Assembly (NCBI GenBank): GCA_025093555.1
Contig: JAIWNF010000014.1
Location: 62,001 to 126,000 of the forward strand
Source: Circinella umbellata
Lineage: Eukaryota; Mucoromycota; Mucoromycetes; Mucorales; Lichtheimiaceae
Direction: 5' to 3'
DNA: 64,000 nt
Part shown: piece by piece, positions 36,579 to 47,945 of the stretch
How the letters are laid out: each line of letters starts with the position of its first letter
How positions within the stretch are numbered: the first letter of the stretch is position 1
The notes under the pieces: model-generated
Told to the model about the DNA's origin: nothing
Database searches by the model: none
The model's input: only the letters and a program-made list of their open reading frames with translations
Translations under genes and position numbers: made by a program

Positions 36579-39146
36579 TTATAGATCAATCAAAGGTGCT
36601 TCTTCAATAGGTTTTGATTGTTGCACTGGTTGTTGAGGTTGGGATGAAGGTGGCGTTGGGGTATGATTAGGAACAGAAGGGTACATGGGTTGTTGGGGTT
36701 GCTGTGGTTGTTGTGATAACTGCTGCGGATAAGGTTGTTGAAATTGCTGAGATTGTTGATGTGTATATTGAGGTTGAGAAATGTTTTGGGTAATTGGAGG
36801 TTGAACAGATTGTTGCTGCTGTTGAGGTGCTGGTGATCCAACGTGGCCGTATTGTTGTGGTTGTTCGGTTTGATAAGGATATGACACAGGTGGTGCATTT
36901 GGAGCACGGTTATGAGTAGATGTGGTATATGTGGATGGGTAATTATTGGTAGGAGGTTGGATGGTTGGGTACAAAGAAGAAACAGGTTGCTGTTGTATTG
37001 GTGAAGTAGGAGTAGTAGGGTATTGAGCTCCTGCATAAATTTGAGTCCCTGTTGTAGAAAAAGCTCCTCGATTATAAGAATTTGCTACTCGTTGCTGAAG
37101 TAATTGATCATATTTTTTTACAGACATATTCAATTTTTCATGCAACTCAGCAAATTTTTCTAAGTACGATTGCAATGAGTAAAATAAATATATGAATATT
37201 ATTATTTTTTTGGATTTTTAATAAATACATAAGTACTTACGATATCTTTGACTCGCTTCATCCAGATTCTTTACTAACTTTGGTTGTAAAGTACCAATTT
37301 GAGTATAAAGACGATTAATTTGATTGTCATTACCAATCGTGTTTCCAGAATCATTGATTCGATGCATCAATAATGAAAATAACTCAATGTTTTCCATTTC
37401 TACAGGTGTTAGTTCATCCCCTTTTACACCTGTCGTTGCACTTGTATGAGTATTCTTAGTTGTTGTTATTGTTGGTGCCTTTTGATTAGTATAATATTCA
37501 AAAGTAGATTTTTGTGCGTCTTCCATGTCTTTTAATGATGCTGCTATCGCGGCAGCTAATTCTGGATCTTCTTCATCCTCTCGACCTTCACTATGTTGTT
37601 GTTGATTATTGTTCACTAAAGACGACGTTTGTTCCCATTCAGCCGTTTTATTGCTTTCCACCTTATTGTACGGTGATGGCGAGTTATATCCTCCATATCC
37701 ACTAGTTTGTTCAGCGTCTATCTTAGACAATTCAAGAGCTTTCTTCAAATCTTCTTCAAATTGCGTATCATCATCATTAATGTTATTATTATTATTATTA
37801 GCCGTTGTCTTAGTTGTAGCGGGCTGTGAATGGTTTAGTATTGTGGGAGTGCGAGCCGATGAAGGTGTTGCTTGCGCTGCGGCGGATTGTGGTGGTGCAC
37901 CTGGATAAAGTGGTAATGGACCATCTTTCTTAGCAACACGCGATAACTTAAGCTTGATATAACATCCATAACATACTCGAACAGATTCATCAATTGCCAT
38001 ATGAGGTAAAGGTAATGATTTTGAAGAACATTCTTGACAAAACGTTCCACCACAATTTCGACAATGATGCTATAAGTAACATGACCCCGCATATAAATTT
38101 TCAGTTACTCGTTCAATTTTGTTACAAATACCTTTTTCTCTCCTCTTCCTCAGATCCTTTGATCATTTGTCTATATAAAATCTTAATACCTTACGATTAG
38201 TCAGAGTAAATGGCGTTCTACAACGTTCACATACATCTGAGTCCGTCCATTCAGGAGGCTGTCATATACAAATATAAAACAGTGTTAATAGTGAAACAAT
38301 AAGCCATTGCTTGTTGCTATGAATGTATTCATAGAGTACATAATTACCGCAATGGTCTCTAATAAAAATGAATTCACTGGTTCTTGAACTTCGGGAAAAG
38401 AAACACCTTCTGCGCGAAAAAGATTATAGGTATCGGTCAAGTAACTAAGCGATGGAGTATTTTTGGCTGCGATAGCCCATGTTTGAAGAATTGATAATGT
38501 ACGTAATCTTACATTATAATCCGTACTCTATATATATATATATTATTATCCTTATTCTTATTTACCCATTCCCATGTGGTATATCCATCTTATTCGATAA
38601 CCAAAACAAAACAATAAACATTATGTTTTTCTTTTAACATACCGATGAGTGTACTATAGAAGAGATACCTTCCATAAACTCACGACTAGCTATTTCTCGA
38701 ACAAACTGATCACCTCCATTTTTCAAACAAGTATCTGTGAGCTAATATAAATAATAAATGTATGAGTAATTTTTCTTTTTCTTTTTTTTCCTTTTATGTA
38801 CGTGTGTATTTAATACATAAAAAAAAATCTTACAGATAACGTTGCCATTTGAACGTTTGGATTTTTATGTTGGAGACGTTTATGTAAGGAACGCATAGCA
38901 TCTTTGGCATTAACTTTTTTACTACGAATTTGATCACTAATCATAAATTGAAGGGCAACGTCTTCTTGGTGTGCCGGTAAGAGTTCCGACGTTGCTTTTT
39001 CTAATATAATAATAAATATTTTTGTTATTTTATGTAGAAACATACACATACATACATATATATATATATGTAGTTTGAAAGAAAAAGTATTTTTTTTTAC
39101 CAATAAGCTCATCTAAAGGAGTTTGACCCCACCACAATGAGACCAT
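36579..39146 (-). CDS. VPS27: VPS27, ESCRT-0 subunit (VHS-FYVE-UIM)
   Basis: VPS27 recognises ubiquitinated cargo on endosomes and starts multivesicular-body sorting. Seven exons (39146-39101, 39000-38834, 38741-38643, 38527-38348, 38258-38190, 38069-37241, 37159-36579) join in frame to 656 residues. The VHS domain (about 1-150) begins [15 protein letters not shown] and includes [17 protein letters not shown]. The FYVE zinc finger (about 180-260) shows C-x2-C pairs, the R(K)HHCRNCGG core and the CYGCY end, fitting phosphatidylinositol-3-phosphate binding. Two ubiquitin-interacting motifs follow: [13 protein letters not shown] and [16 protein letters not shown]. The C-terminus is a Gln/Pro-rich tail ending EEAPLIDL, a clathrin-box-like acidic end. 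Its last exon is the fragment copied into units A and B. Confidence 0.92.
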
Positions 39147-39402
39147 AATAAGTTTTTTTGTTTTTTTATGCGAAGAACGCGCAGCAAAGTGTGGTAATAG
39201 AGAATTTAGAGAAGAGAAACGTGGAGGAGTAAAAAAAAAGTAGTTGGGAAAAAAAAAAGCGAGAAGGACCAATCAAAGTCACAAAAATAATCCAGTTTCC
39301 AATTACAGGAACCAAAAAGTAATTTTGCATATTTTTTTTTTTTCCTCTCTGCACCGAAAGAAAAAAAGAAGAAGTATTTTTTTATCTCTCTAACGATTCT
39401 TA
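39147..39402. promoter_or_regulatory. Divergent promoter between VPS27 and TFB5
   Basis: 256 bp rich in poly-A/T runs separates the two start codons. No specific operator is recognised. Confidence 0.5.
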
Positions 39403-39630
39403 ATGGTTAAGGCAGTAAAAGGTGTATTGTTGGAGTGTGATACGACGGTCAAACAAATAGTTCTCAATCTCAACAAAAAAGGCAACTTTGTGATCGAAGA
39501 TCTTGACGAGACTCATTTGTTTGTAGAAGCATCGTGTGTTAAAAATCTTCAATATCAACTCGATCGAATTCTTGACGAAAACGCTTATACCATTTCAGCA
39601 GAAGATCGAGAGAATAAAGGAAAAAACTAA
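39403..39630 (+). CDS. TFB5: TFIIH subunit TFB5 (GTF2H5/TTDA)
   Basis: Smallest subunit of TFIIH; it stabilises the complex and stimulates the XPB-type helicase in nucleotide-excision repair. A single exon encodes 75 residues, close to the family length of about 70. Starting MVKAVKGVLLECDTTVKQ, with FVIEDLDETHLFVEA and a C-terminal helix ending AEDRENKGKN, it follows human GTF2H5 (GVLIECD, IQDIDDTHVFV). The start is the first ATG and no intron is needed. It is divergent from VPS27 and 302 bp upstream of RRN7. Confidence 0.92.
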   Translation: MVKAVKGVLLECDTTVKQIVLNLNKKGNFVIEDLDETHLFVEASCVKNLQYQLDRILDENAYTISAEDRENKGKN

Positions 39631-39798
39631 TTTTTTTATTTCCCATTACAACAATAACAATTTTATTACTTTTGTACATTTTTTATTCTATTTTTTCATT
39701 CATTCCAATTCAATTCAATTCATTAACTTTTTTTCTCTTTTAAAAATACAATACACAAGAAAGCTTTCATATTATTATTTTCACCTTTATTCATAACA

Positions 39799-39925
39799 CG
39801 CACACGCACACACAAGCGCGCATTATAATTTGTATATTACATTTTTCTCCCTTTCTTTTTTTATATTTGTAACTATATACCACCAACAACAACACACACA
39901 CACACACACACACACAAACAACAAG
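39799..39925. repeat. CA-rich microsatellites upstream of RRN7
   Basis: An imperfect ACACGCACAC tract near 39799-39820 and a longer pure CA run near 39892-39916 lie just before the RRN7 start codon, probably in its 5' untranslated region. Confidence 0.8.
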
Positions 39926-39932
39926 AACGAAC

Positions 39933-41935
39933 ATGAGAAGAAAAGAACCTTGTGAACGATGTGGAACAAGACGTTTTAAAAAAAAGTCTGACGGTACAAT
40001 GGTATGCAAGAATGGTCACGTATTACTCGGTTGGATAGAACAAACCCAAGATGATGGAATAATTTATACCGGTAGAAGACGAAAACGAGTAAAAGGACTC
40101 AAACATGTTGATAACGAAGATGATCGTAAGTCATATGGGTCAATGAATTAGGGTTTTAATTGATTAAACGACACATAATTTTTTATCTGACTTTCTTACT
40201 TTTTTTTAGGGTATACGGGTATGGATCGAGAAAGTGTCATTGTTCAAGTCTGTCAAACTGGATTAAATTTAATAGTCGAATATTGTGTTCGTGAATTCGG
40301 TTTTCCAGAAAATATTCAAATAATTGCGCAATCAATATGGGAAATTTATGTTATTGGCAGTGAAAAATCAATTACTTTTGATATATTTGATACTGAAGAT
40401 GATGATCACTTTGATCACAGTCAACAATCACAACAACAGTCAATAACTGGAAACGTTTTGAAAACAATGCCCATGCCATCAAGAACTTTGGAAGATGAAT
40501 TAGGTGTTGATTTCGATGGCGATGATCCATTTGATAAAGAAGTACAAAACCATATTAATGAAGAAAAGCAACGACATCAACAGAAAAAAGGAAAGGATGC
40601 ACATGACAACAGTAACGATGGCAACGATGGCAACGATAATGACTATAATGATAATGACAAAGATGACAATGAAGGAATATATGAATGGCCACAATTACGA
40701 TACGCTCATATCATTATATTTTTATTTTTAACATTCAAATGGGCACGTCTTCCAGTTTTATTTTCTGATATTCGTCGATGGTGTCAAACATTACAGCTTC
40801 CTTATATGGATACGCTATACCAAATACCAGACAGAGTGGTCCGACGTCTCGATCGAGCTACTATTTACACACTCAAATATATACCGTATATTTCTGTCTT
40901 GAATAAAGACTTACGTCGCTATCAAATTTGTTTTGAAAAACATTGTGGACTTAAATTTTCAAATGAGAATGTTCCTGGTTTACTTCATCGGTTATATCCT
41001 CATTTTGGTCTACCAGGTAAATATTTATATCTATACATGTACTATCTCGTTCATTTTTATCTTTTTTATTTCTAATCTTCAAACGAATAGATACATTTCG
41101 AAGTCATGCAAGCGTAATTCTCCAAAAGATGCAAAAGAGTATGGTGAAACATGACAAATATTTCAAAACTAAAGATAAAAATGATGATATTCAAGCTGTC
41201 ATATGTATGGTTATGGTTATCAAAATACTTTACTATCTGGATGATCGACCTGAAGGCAAAAAAAATCGACCTTTACCAACAGCACCATCAAAAAGAATCC
41301 ATTATTAAAAATATACAATCTAGTATACATCAATGTAAAAATATCAAGAGAAAAAGGTAAATAATAATAACAAAGCTAGTAGTATGGAAAACAGAGAAAC
41401 TGACTATAAGCATTTATTTATTGTTGTTGTTTACTAGGTTGATGGCGATGAATGGTGAAAATTCTCAAGTGAACATTGCGTTTCTTGAAAATCTTGTTCG
41501 AATGCTTCAAATAGCCAATTTTACAAAAAAAGAAGGTAAAATAGCAATTAATAATCTTTTTATATCATTATCATATTCTAAGCATATATGTCTTTAAAAA
41601 TAATAGGTCTCACATTCAAAAAAGAAGTTTCTTCTACTGGGAAACAATTCAATAAGCAATTCGATTTGATTTATTTACCATCAGAACAACTTCAAGACTT
41701 GAACTTTTTGAATTGTTTGGATTTAAAGAAGGCTAAAGATCAAATTAGTAATTCACCATCTGTTTATGATATTACATTTCAAAAAAGAAAAACAGCAATT
41801 TATCGGGCTAAAATAATGTCGGAAGAGTATCGAACTCTTCTAGAACTTGCTGCTTGTTTAATCGATGTAGATATTAGTTATTTACAAGTTTCATTAACTA
41901 GATTCGAATATCGATTAAGAAACTTTATTGGATAA
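39933..41935 (+). CDS. RRN7: RRN7/TAF1B, RNA polymerase I core-factor subunit (apparent one-base frameshift)
   Basis: A TFIIB-related factor that recruits RNA polymerase I to the rDNA promoter in the nucleolus. Exons: 39933-40125, 40210-41016, about 41092-41357, about 41438-41535 and 41609-41935. The N-terminal zinc ribbon reads CERCGTRRFKKKSDGTMVCK; after it come the B-reader-like GWIEQTQDDG and the cyclin-fold region (MDRESVIVQVCQTGLNLIVE onward). An acidic Asp/Asn insert (about 200-225) separates the two halves. In exon 3 the frame reads DDRPEGKKNRPLPTAPSK, then needs a one-base shift at the A run 41290-41294 to reach KESIIKNIQSSIHQCKNIK and join the next exon in phase. The shift may be a sequence error or a real lesion. 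Confidence 0.82.
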
Positions 41936-42193
41936 AAAAATAAATAAATTGTGCTGTTTTTTTTATTTTGCATGATTTGCTGGGTTCATATGTAATTTTC
42001 AAATATGGTTTAAAACGTCTACGTGTGTACGTACATTATATAATTTTGTCCCGATATAAAAAAAATTGTGAATAGGCGCGCGTATATGTAATATATTTCT
42101 TTCTTTTCTTTTCTTTTGATCATTTCCTCCATTTCTATTCCATATATTTCGTTTTCATAGTATAATAATAAAAAAGAGAGAAAGAAAAGAATC

Positions 42194-44953
42194 ATGGTAT
42201 GCTATTTATCCAACAAAACAAAAAAAAAACTCGTTCTTCTTTCTTATCATCAATTGTATATATTTACTGTTCATCGCTCTACCTCATTATAGCTTCTTCG
42301 AATTCGATCAAAAGAGGGTATGAGCCGAATCCAAGTCGAGCCAACCGATACTTTTGCTTCTTTAGCAGAAAAGGTATATATATTATATTGAGGTAGTTAT
42401 GGGACAGAACAATATATAACTAAAAAAACCCCTCTTAATGAACCCTTCTTCACTTCTTCAAAAGATCGCGTCAACTCTGAAACTTGATAATGCCGATACG
42501 ATTGCAGTTGGTAATCAACCTAGCCCTGATTCAGCTACACCTATTGTACAACTTAAAGAAAAAACCATTGGTTCTACTGAATTAAAGTAAGGTTTTATTC
42601 TTTAATATTTGGAAAACTTTGAGTAGAAATTGGAGGAAGGAAAAAAGAAATGCTTATTCAATATGGTTTAAATGGCTATCACACAAGAACTAGCTCTCTG
42701 TTTCATTAATCTTCTTAATTTTTTTCTTGTTGGCAATATATTTATATATAGACATGGTGATATTGTCTACGTTTCATTTCCTGAATCAACAAGTACCACA
42801 GAGGAAGCTTCTTCTTCATCTTCTACCGCAGCTGCACAACAACCGAAACCTAAAGATTCTTCGGGATATATTCCGATTGATGATCTTCAATCTATAAAAC
42901 AGGATGAAGTAGATAATTTTCTCGAAAAACAACGTGGACTTATTAAGAGACCAAGAGATACTGATTTGTAAGTGTGTGTCTGTGGAGATCATGGGGGATG
43001 TGGATGATAGGGATATAGGTGGATGGACATATCTTTCTCACATTGACGAACTTTCTCTAAATTTGGATTGTGACATTTTATTATGATTAATTTGTATATA
43101 CAGCTGTCGTCATGGTGATAATGCAATGTGCGATTATTGTATGCCATTAGAGGTAATGATAATAGCTTAGTAAAACATACGGCGAGACACATATGCTAAT
43201 AGACTATGTATATATATAAAAGCCATACGATCAAAGATATCTAGAAGAAAACAAAATTAAGCACATGTCTTTTCATGCTTATTTACGACAAATTGGTGCT
43301 GCTAAACAAACAAGTGCTCCGTCATCAGATGTTTTAAAACAACTACCACCTTTGGAAGAGCCAAACTATAAAGTTAAAGTACCATGTACGGGTGGACATG
43401 CTCCTTGGCCAGAAGGTATCTGTACAAAGTGTCAGCCAAGTGCAATTACTTTACAAAGACAGGTATGTATAAAAAGAAGGATGGAAAGAGGATTTGGGGG
43501 GAAAGAGTAATGATAATTTTTGGGATGTCTGTGTCTGTGTTCCTCTTTGACTGATCATGAAAAAAAAATAGACCTACCGTATGGTTGATCATATTGAGTT
43601 TTCATCTGCTGGATTAATCGATACATTTTTAAACTCATGGCGTAGTACAGGCTGTCAAAGAATTGGATATCTTTATGGTCGTTATGAACCCTATTTGGAA
43701 GTCCCTCTTGGAATCAAAGCCGTTGTAGAAGCCATTTATGAACCTCCTCAAGAGGATCACGTGGATGGTATCAAATTAGCATTACCATGGGATGAAGAAC
43801 AAACAAGGGTCAACAAAGTAGCAGAAGCATGTGGCCTCTCCATTGTGGGAATGCTTTTCACAGATTTGATTGATGATGGCACCGGAAAGGGTACTGTTAT
43901 TCCAAAGCGACATGTGGATTCCTACTTTTTATCTTCTCTTGAATGTGCCTTTGCTGCCGAAATGCAAAAACGCCACCCAAGTCCTTGTAAACATTCCGCT
44001 ACAGGCAAATATGGATCAAAATTCTTGACATGTGTTGTTTCCGGTGATTTGGAAGGGAATATTGATGTCAAGGCATATCAAGTATCTGAAACAGCAACAG
44101 CATTAAAAGATGCGGACATTATTGAACCCAGCCGAAAACCATCAGTTATGCGCGTTCATGAAAGTGTATCTCATGAACGGTATGTGCCTGAAGTATTTTA
44201 CAAGTTCAAGAATGAATATAATGTAGTGGTCAAACAATCAGCGAAACCTACATTCCCTGTTGAATATTTGTTGGTTAATGTAATGTATTCAATATCATTG
44301 TTAAATCTCTTACTGTTTTTTTATTTCATAATGAAACTGTACGCTAACAAACAGCAATGAATAACATCTAGGTAACCAACGGTTTTCCCCATGAACCTGA
44401 TCCGCTTTTCATTGCTTCTCCAGGATTTACTGTTGAAAATAGACAAGCTCAAGATGTCGGCACTTTATCCAAATATTTGAATAATGCTTCTAATCCTGAA
44501 CAGCTCAAGAAACTCTTATCTGATTTCCATGTACTTTGTTTTATTGCTTCTTTGAATACCCTGAGTCCAAATGAATTTGATACAGTATGTCAAGTTGCTA
44601 CAAAACGTGATGTACCGGCAGATATATTAGAAACATTAGATGGCTGGAAAACATTGACTGTCCTTTTAAAGGAAGCAGGTAAAAAAAAAGATAGGGAAAA
44701 AGAGATTTATTTTTTAAGAAAGAAAGAGTAAGATGTTTAGAACTATAATCTTACTATTTGTCTATCGGTTTATTTTATTTTTATAGAAGGAAATGCTCGT
44801 TATAATACACCCTCTTCACGATCAGCAACAACCTCAGGTGCTGCTACTCCAGCAACATCTGAATACGCAGAAGTATCATGTCGACATTGTACTTTTGCTA
44901 ATCCAGGTGGAGCTGTCAACTGTGAAATGTGTGGGTTGCCTTTAGGAGATTAA
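42194..44953 (+). CDS. NPL4: NPL4, Cdc48/p97 ubiquitin adaptor
   Basis: Partner of Ufd1; it brings ubiquitinated substrates to the Cdc48 unfoldase in ER-associated and general protein degradation. Nine exons: 42194-42196, 42293-42373, 42465-42586, 42752-42967, 43104-43152, 43223-43462, 43572-44279, 44372-44678 and 44787-44953. They give 630 residues. Domains: N-terminal ubiquitin-like fold ([20 protein letters not shown]), zf-NPL4 zinc site ([20 protein letters not shown]), the MPN-like NPL4 core ([22 protein letters not shown]) and a C-terminal RanBP2-type zinc finger ([20 protein letters not shown]). Exon 1 consists of the start codon alone: ATG is followed directly by GTATGC, and reading on would meet a stop. 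Without that splice the frame would have to start at a later Met. Confidence 0.92.
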
Positions 44954-45332
44954 TTATACATTGTTTGAATACTAAAATAAAAAGGATTAAAATAAAAAAA
45001 AAATTGCTACATATAAAAGAAAAAAAAAGTTTGAAATCAGCTTCTTATCAGACAACAATTTATCTTGATACTTGGGGGGGGGATTTTTAATATATATAGT
45101 GGAGAAAAGGATAAAATAAAAACAAGGGCCTATAACAGCGTATCATTATTATTATAATTTAGATGTAAGGTATACATTGCATCTCTAGTGGAGCGCTATT
45201 ATGTTTCCATGGTAGCATTACTGCTATTATATACGGCATATGATTATTTACGTAGTTGATCTCGAATAATTATTTTATTTAAAAAGACTATAGACAAACA
45301 CTCAATGATACCATAAACATTAATCAGCGGCG

Positions 45333-45386
45333 ATAGGACCTCGTTGATTCCATACTCGTTAACTTTCACATCTCACTCATTTCACA
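45333..45386. mobile_element. Degenerate relic resembling the MITE terminus in unit B
   Basis: TAGGACCTCGTTGATTCCAT followed by ACTCGTTAACTTTCACATC resembles the left end of the element at 16987 (GGATCCCCGTTAATTTCAT, then CCGTTAATTTTCACACC). I cannot find the matching right end nearby. Confidence 0.35.
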
Positions 45387-46376
45387 GAAAATCAGTGAGT
45401 AGAAAAATTGCATAGATAATATATTTTCAGATTCCCGGTTATTTCACATTTTCAATAGAATCAAAGGGGTTAAAGCATCTCAACGGGAGCGGAAAAACAA
45501 TAAAAAAACATTCACATTTTTGAAGATCTACTATATATTGATTTATTAAATTAGTATCCAATAAGGGTACGTAAATGTATTGAGCTATGGATTTTTCAGA
45601 ATAAAAAAAAAAGTCGCAGGCCAGACAGCTTATCTTTGTTAATCCTACTTCTATTATATAAAGAGTAAAAGAAAATGATTGATAATTTTTTGTGGATGTA
45701 TGTATTACAATAAAGTGATCATAATCTATGTAAAATCCAATAGAACTATAATATACAACACGTGAAAAGCGGGTAAAGTTGGCTATTTCTGTAAAATATG
45801 AGGAAACCAAAAGATATTTAGTGTAATGCATGGTATTTGCCTACAACATACGTTTAACTCACTTGTTGCACTATAATTGTGCAAATTATACTATTAGAGC
45901 CACACCAGGAAAGAAAGTACCGCTTATTATTAATTGTCTCAAAAGTCAGAAACAAACTTGTATATCTGATGTAAAATAAAATAATAAACGTTTATAAATA
46001 TGTACTACGTTTACAGTAATTACTTCATAGATACGTAACTGCTTACGCGCCATCGTTGTTGTATATTCGTCAACGGGAAAATGACTCTAAGGTGTGTAAT
46101 ACTTATGCCCATGTGCAAAGCAAGCAGGTAAAAAAAAAGCAATAGACATTATATAAGCATGACCCGCAGATTAATTAGTTTGAGAAAACAAATACACAAC
46201 AGTGTTTTTTCTTTTAAAATATTTTATGCATCTTATTAAACCAACCTTATTATGTGTTGCATACATGTTTCAGGTAATTAAAGTAAGAGAATGGTTATAT
46301 ATAATATCTTCTTGCCCACGCGTCACGTTAGTACATCAACAAGTTAAGTTGCTTTATATTAAGGAATTCCGGTCCC

Positions 46377-46408
<32 letters not shown>

Positions 46409-46417
46409 AGAGAGAGA
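46377..46417. repeat. Long A run followed by GA repeats
   Basis: About 28 consecutive A residues are followed by several GA dinucleotides. It could be a simple repeat or the tail of an old retroposed sequence. Nothing recognisable precedes it and no flanking duplication is obvious. Confidence 0.7.
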
Positions 46418-47945
46418 AGACATGCATGAACACGAGTTGTCTTCTGCTTCTTAAAACATCTTATAATCCAAATTTGAATATTCTGTTCCTGAAAAATGTG
46501 AGGGTTTATTATAATTTATTGCGTAAGCTATAAATATATTTGAGCATTGTTATATTATTGTTATTATTACGTATTATTAAGCGTATATGCGCCTTAACTA
46601 ATGGAGAAAAGTTAATTTCTGGTGGAGTCAGAGAATGAATTCTTAAGATTATGGCGGCTGAAACCTCAAGTTCCACTAAAACAAACTTCCATTATCTTTC
46701 TAAGGAAAGTCCAATCCCAATGGTGCTATTAAATAAACATGAACTTTTGTATAAATGTTGTTGAACAACATATAGTGTATACAGGGTATAAGATATACGG
46801 TTGATATGTAAAAGTTTTACCAACAAGTAAATAAAAATTTAGGAAATCAACGAACTTTGTTTTTTCTTTATTTTGATACTGTAGTTTAATGTATTTCTAT
46901 CGATATGTGGTGATATTTCACATAAATCATGTGGTGTGTGCTGTTATACAGCCAAGACGCATTCTATTGCATGATGCGACATAATATATAGAATACAGAC
47001 AAGTGAATAGTCATACGTAATAAGAAGCTTTATTTGACTTATTGTAAAGTCTGTGTACGTAATAAATGGTAGAGGAATTACAGCTTATTTCAGTTCGATG
47101 AAAAGTAGCTTATTTGAATAACCAACGATAATAGCACTTTTATTCAATTAGACTGCATTGCAGCAATAGTACGGTACATATTCTTCGCATATACATTATA
47201 TTCAAGGTAAACAAACAGAGTACTATTTTTAATTCCCACGAGAGACATCTGACATCAATAATAAGGTGCATAATGCACTTTTCTTTTCTTTATATCTTTT
47301 ATACAACAGCCTAATAAGCATGAAAACTTGTTTATTTAATATTACAAATAAAATGGTAAACATATTTTACATTGACAAATACTAATGCACAACAGTTCTT
47401 TTTTTTGAAAACGTCATAAAAAACTACTTTTAATGCACAATGAATAAAAAATGCCTGAAGAAGAAAGTTGGTAAGGGGAAATGGAGGAAATTTTATTTTA
47501 CGTACGCATGCAATCTAAATAATTTCAATACGTACTTGAGTGCTGAAATCGGTGTTGTTACTTATAAGGTTATTATTATTTTATCCATTTTGTGAAATCA
47601 CTCCAGGCCTTGGTTTTTTTTTATCATATATGCAGTTTCTTTTTTCTGTTTTAAGGTTCCTGATCTGGATTTAGGAACCAAGTTTTGTTTGTAATTCTGA
47701 TTATATCAATGAAAACCCTTCTTTTTTTGTTCCTCAAATGACGACCCTTATTTTTTGAATTCTCCTTTATGGCTTTTTTTTTTTTCTTTTTTGAGTCCTT
47801 GCATAAATATTATTCTTTGAAAAAATAATGACAGATAGAGTCTATAAATATCGCTCATAAAAAAAATATTTTTGATCTTGTATTCCTTTTTACTTTTCTT
47901 TTCATTATAATTATAAATCACTACGTAAAACGTGACTTTTAGGAT

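Larger units (their letters stand above)
26190..37159 (+). repeat. Tandem unit C of the segmental duplication
   Basis: The left edge is the copied B/C junction; the right side continues into the complete VPS27 gene, so this unit has the original right flank. The candidate RNA block and TERT match unit A at a constant offset of 24,064 as far as the intron that holds the foldback element in unit A. The dioxygenase/HD part is distinct from A and B and is intact. Confidence 0.92.
44954..47945. other. Gene-free interval between NPL4 and the MFS transporter
   Basis: About 3 kb of AT-rich DNA with no readable gene on either strand; open frames here (for example 45439-45831 minus) have no recognisable content. 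It includes a G9 run near 45075, a degenerate relic of the TA-flanked element end at 45333-45386, and a long A run followed by GA repeats at 46377-46417. Confidence 0.6.
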
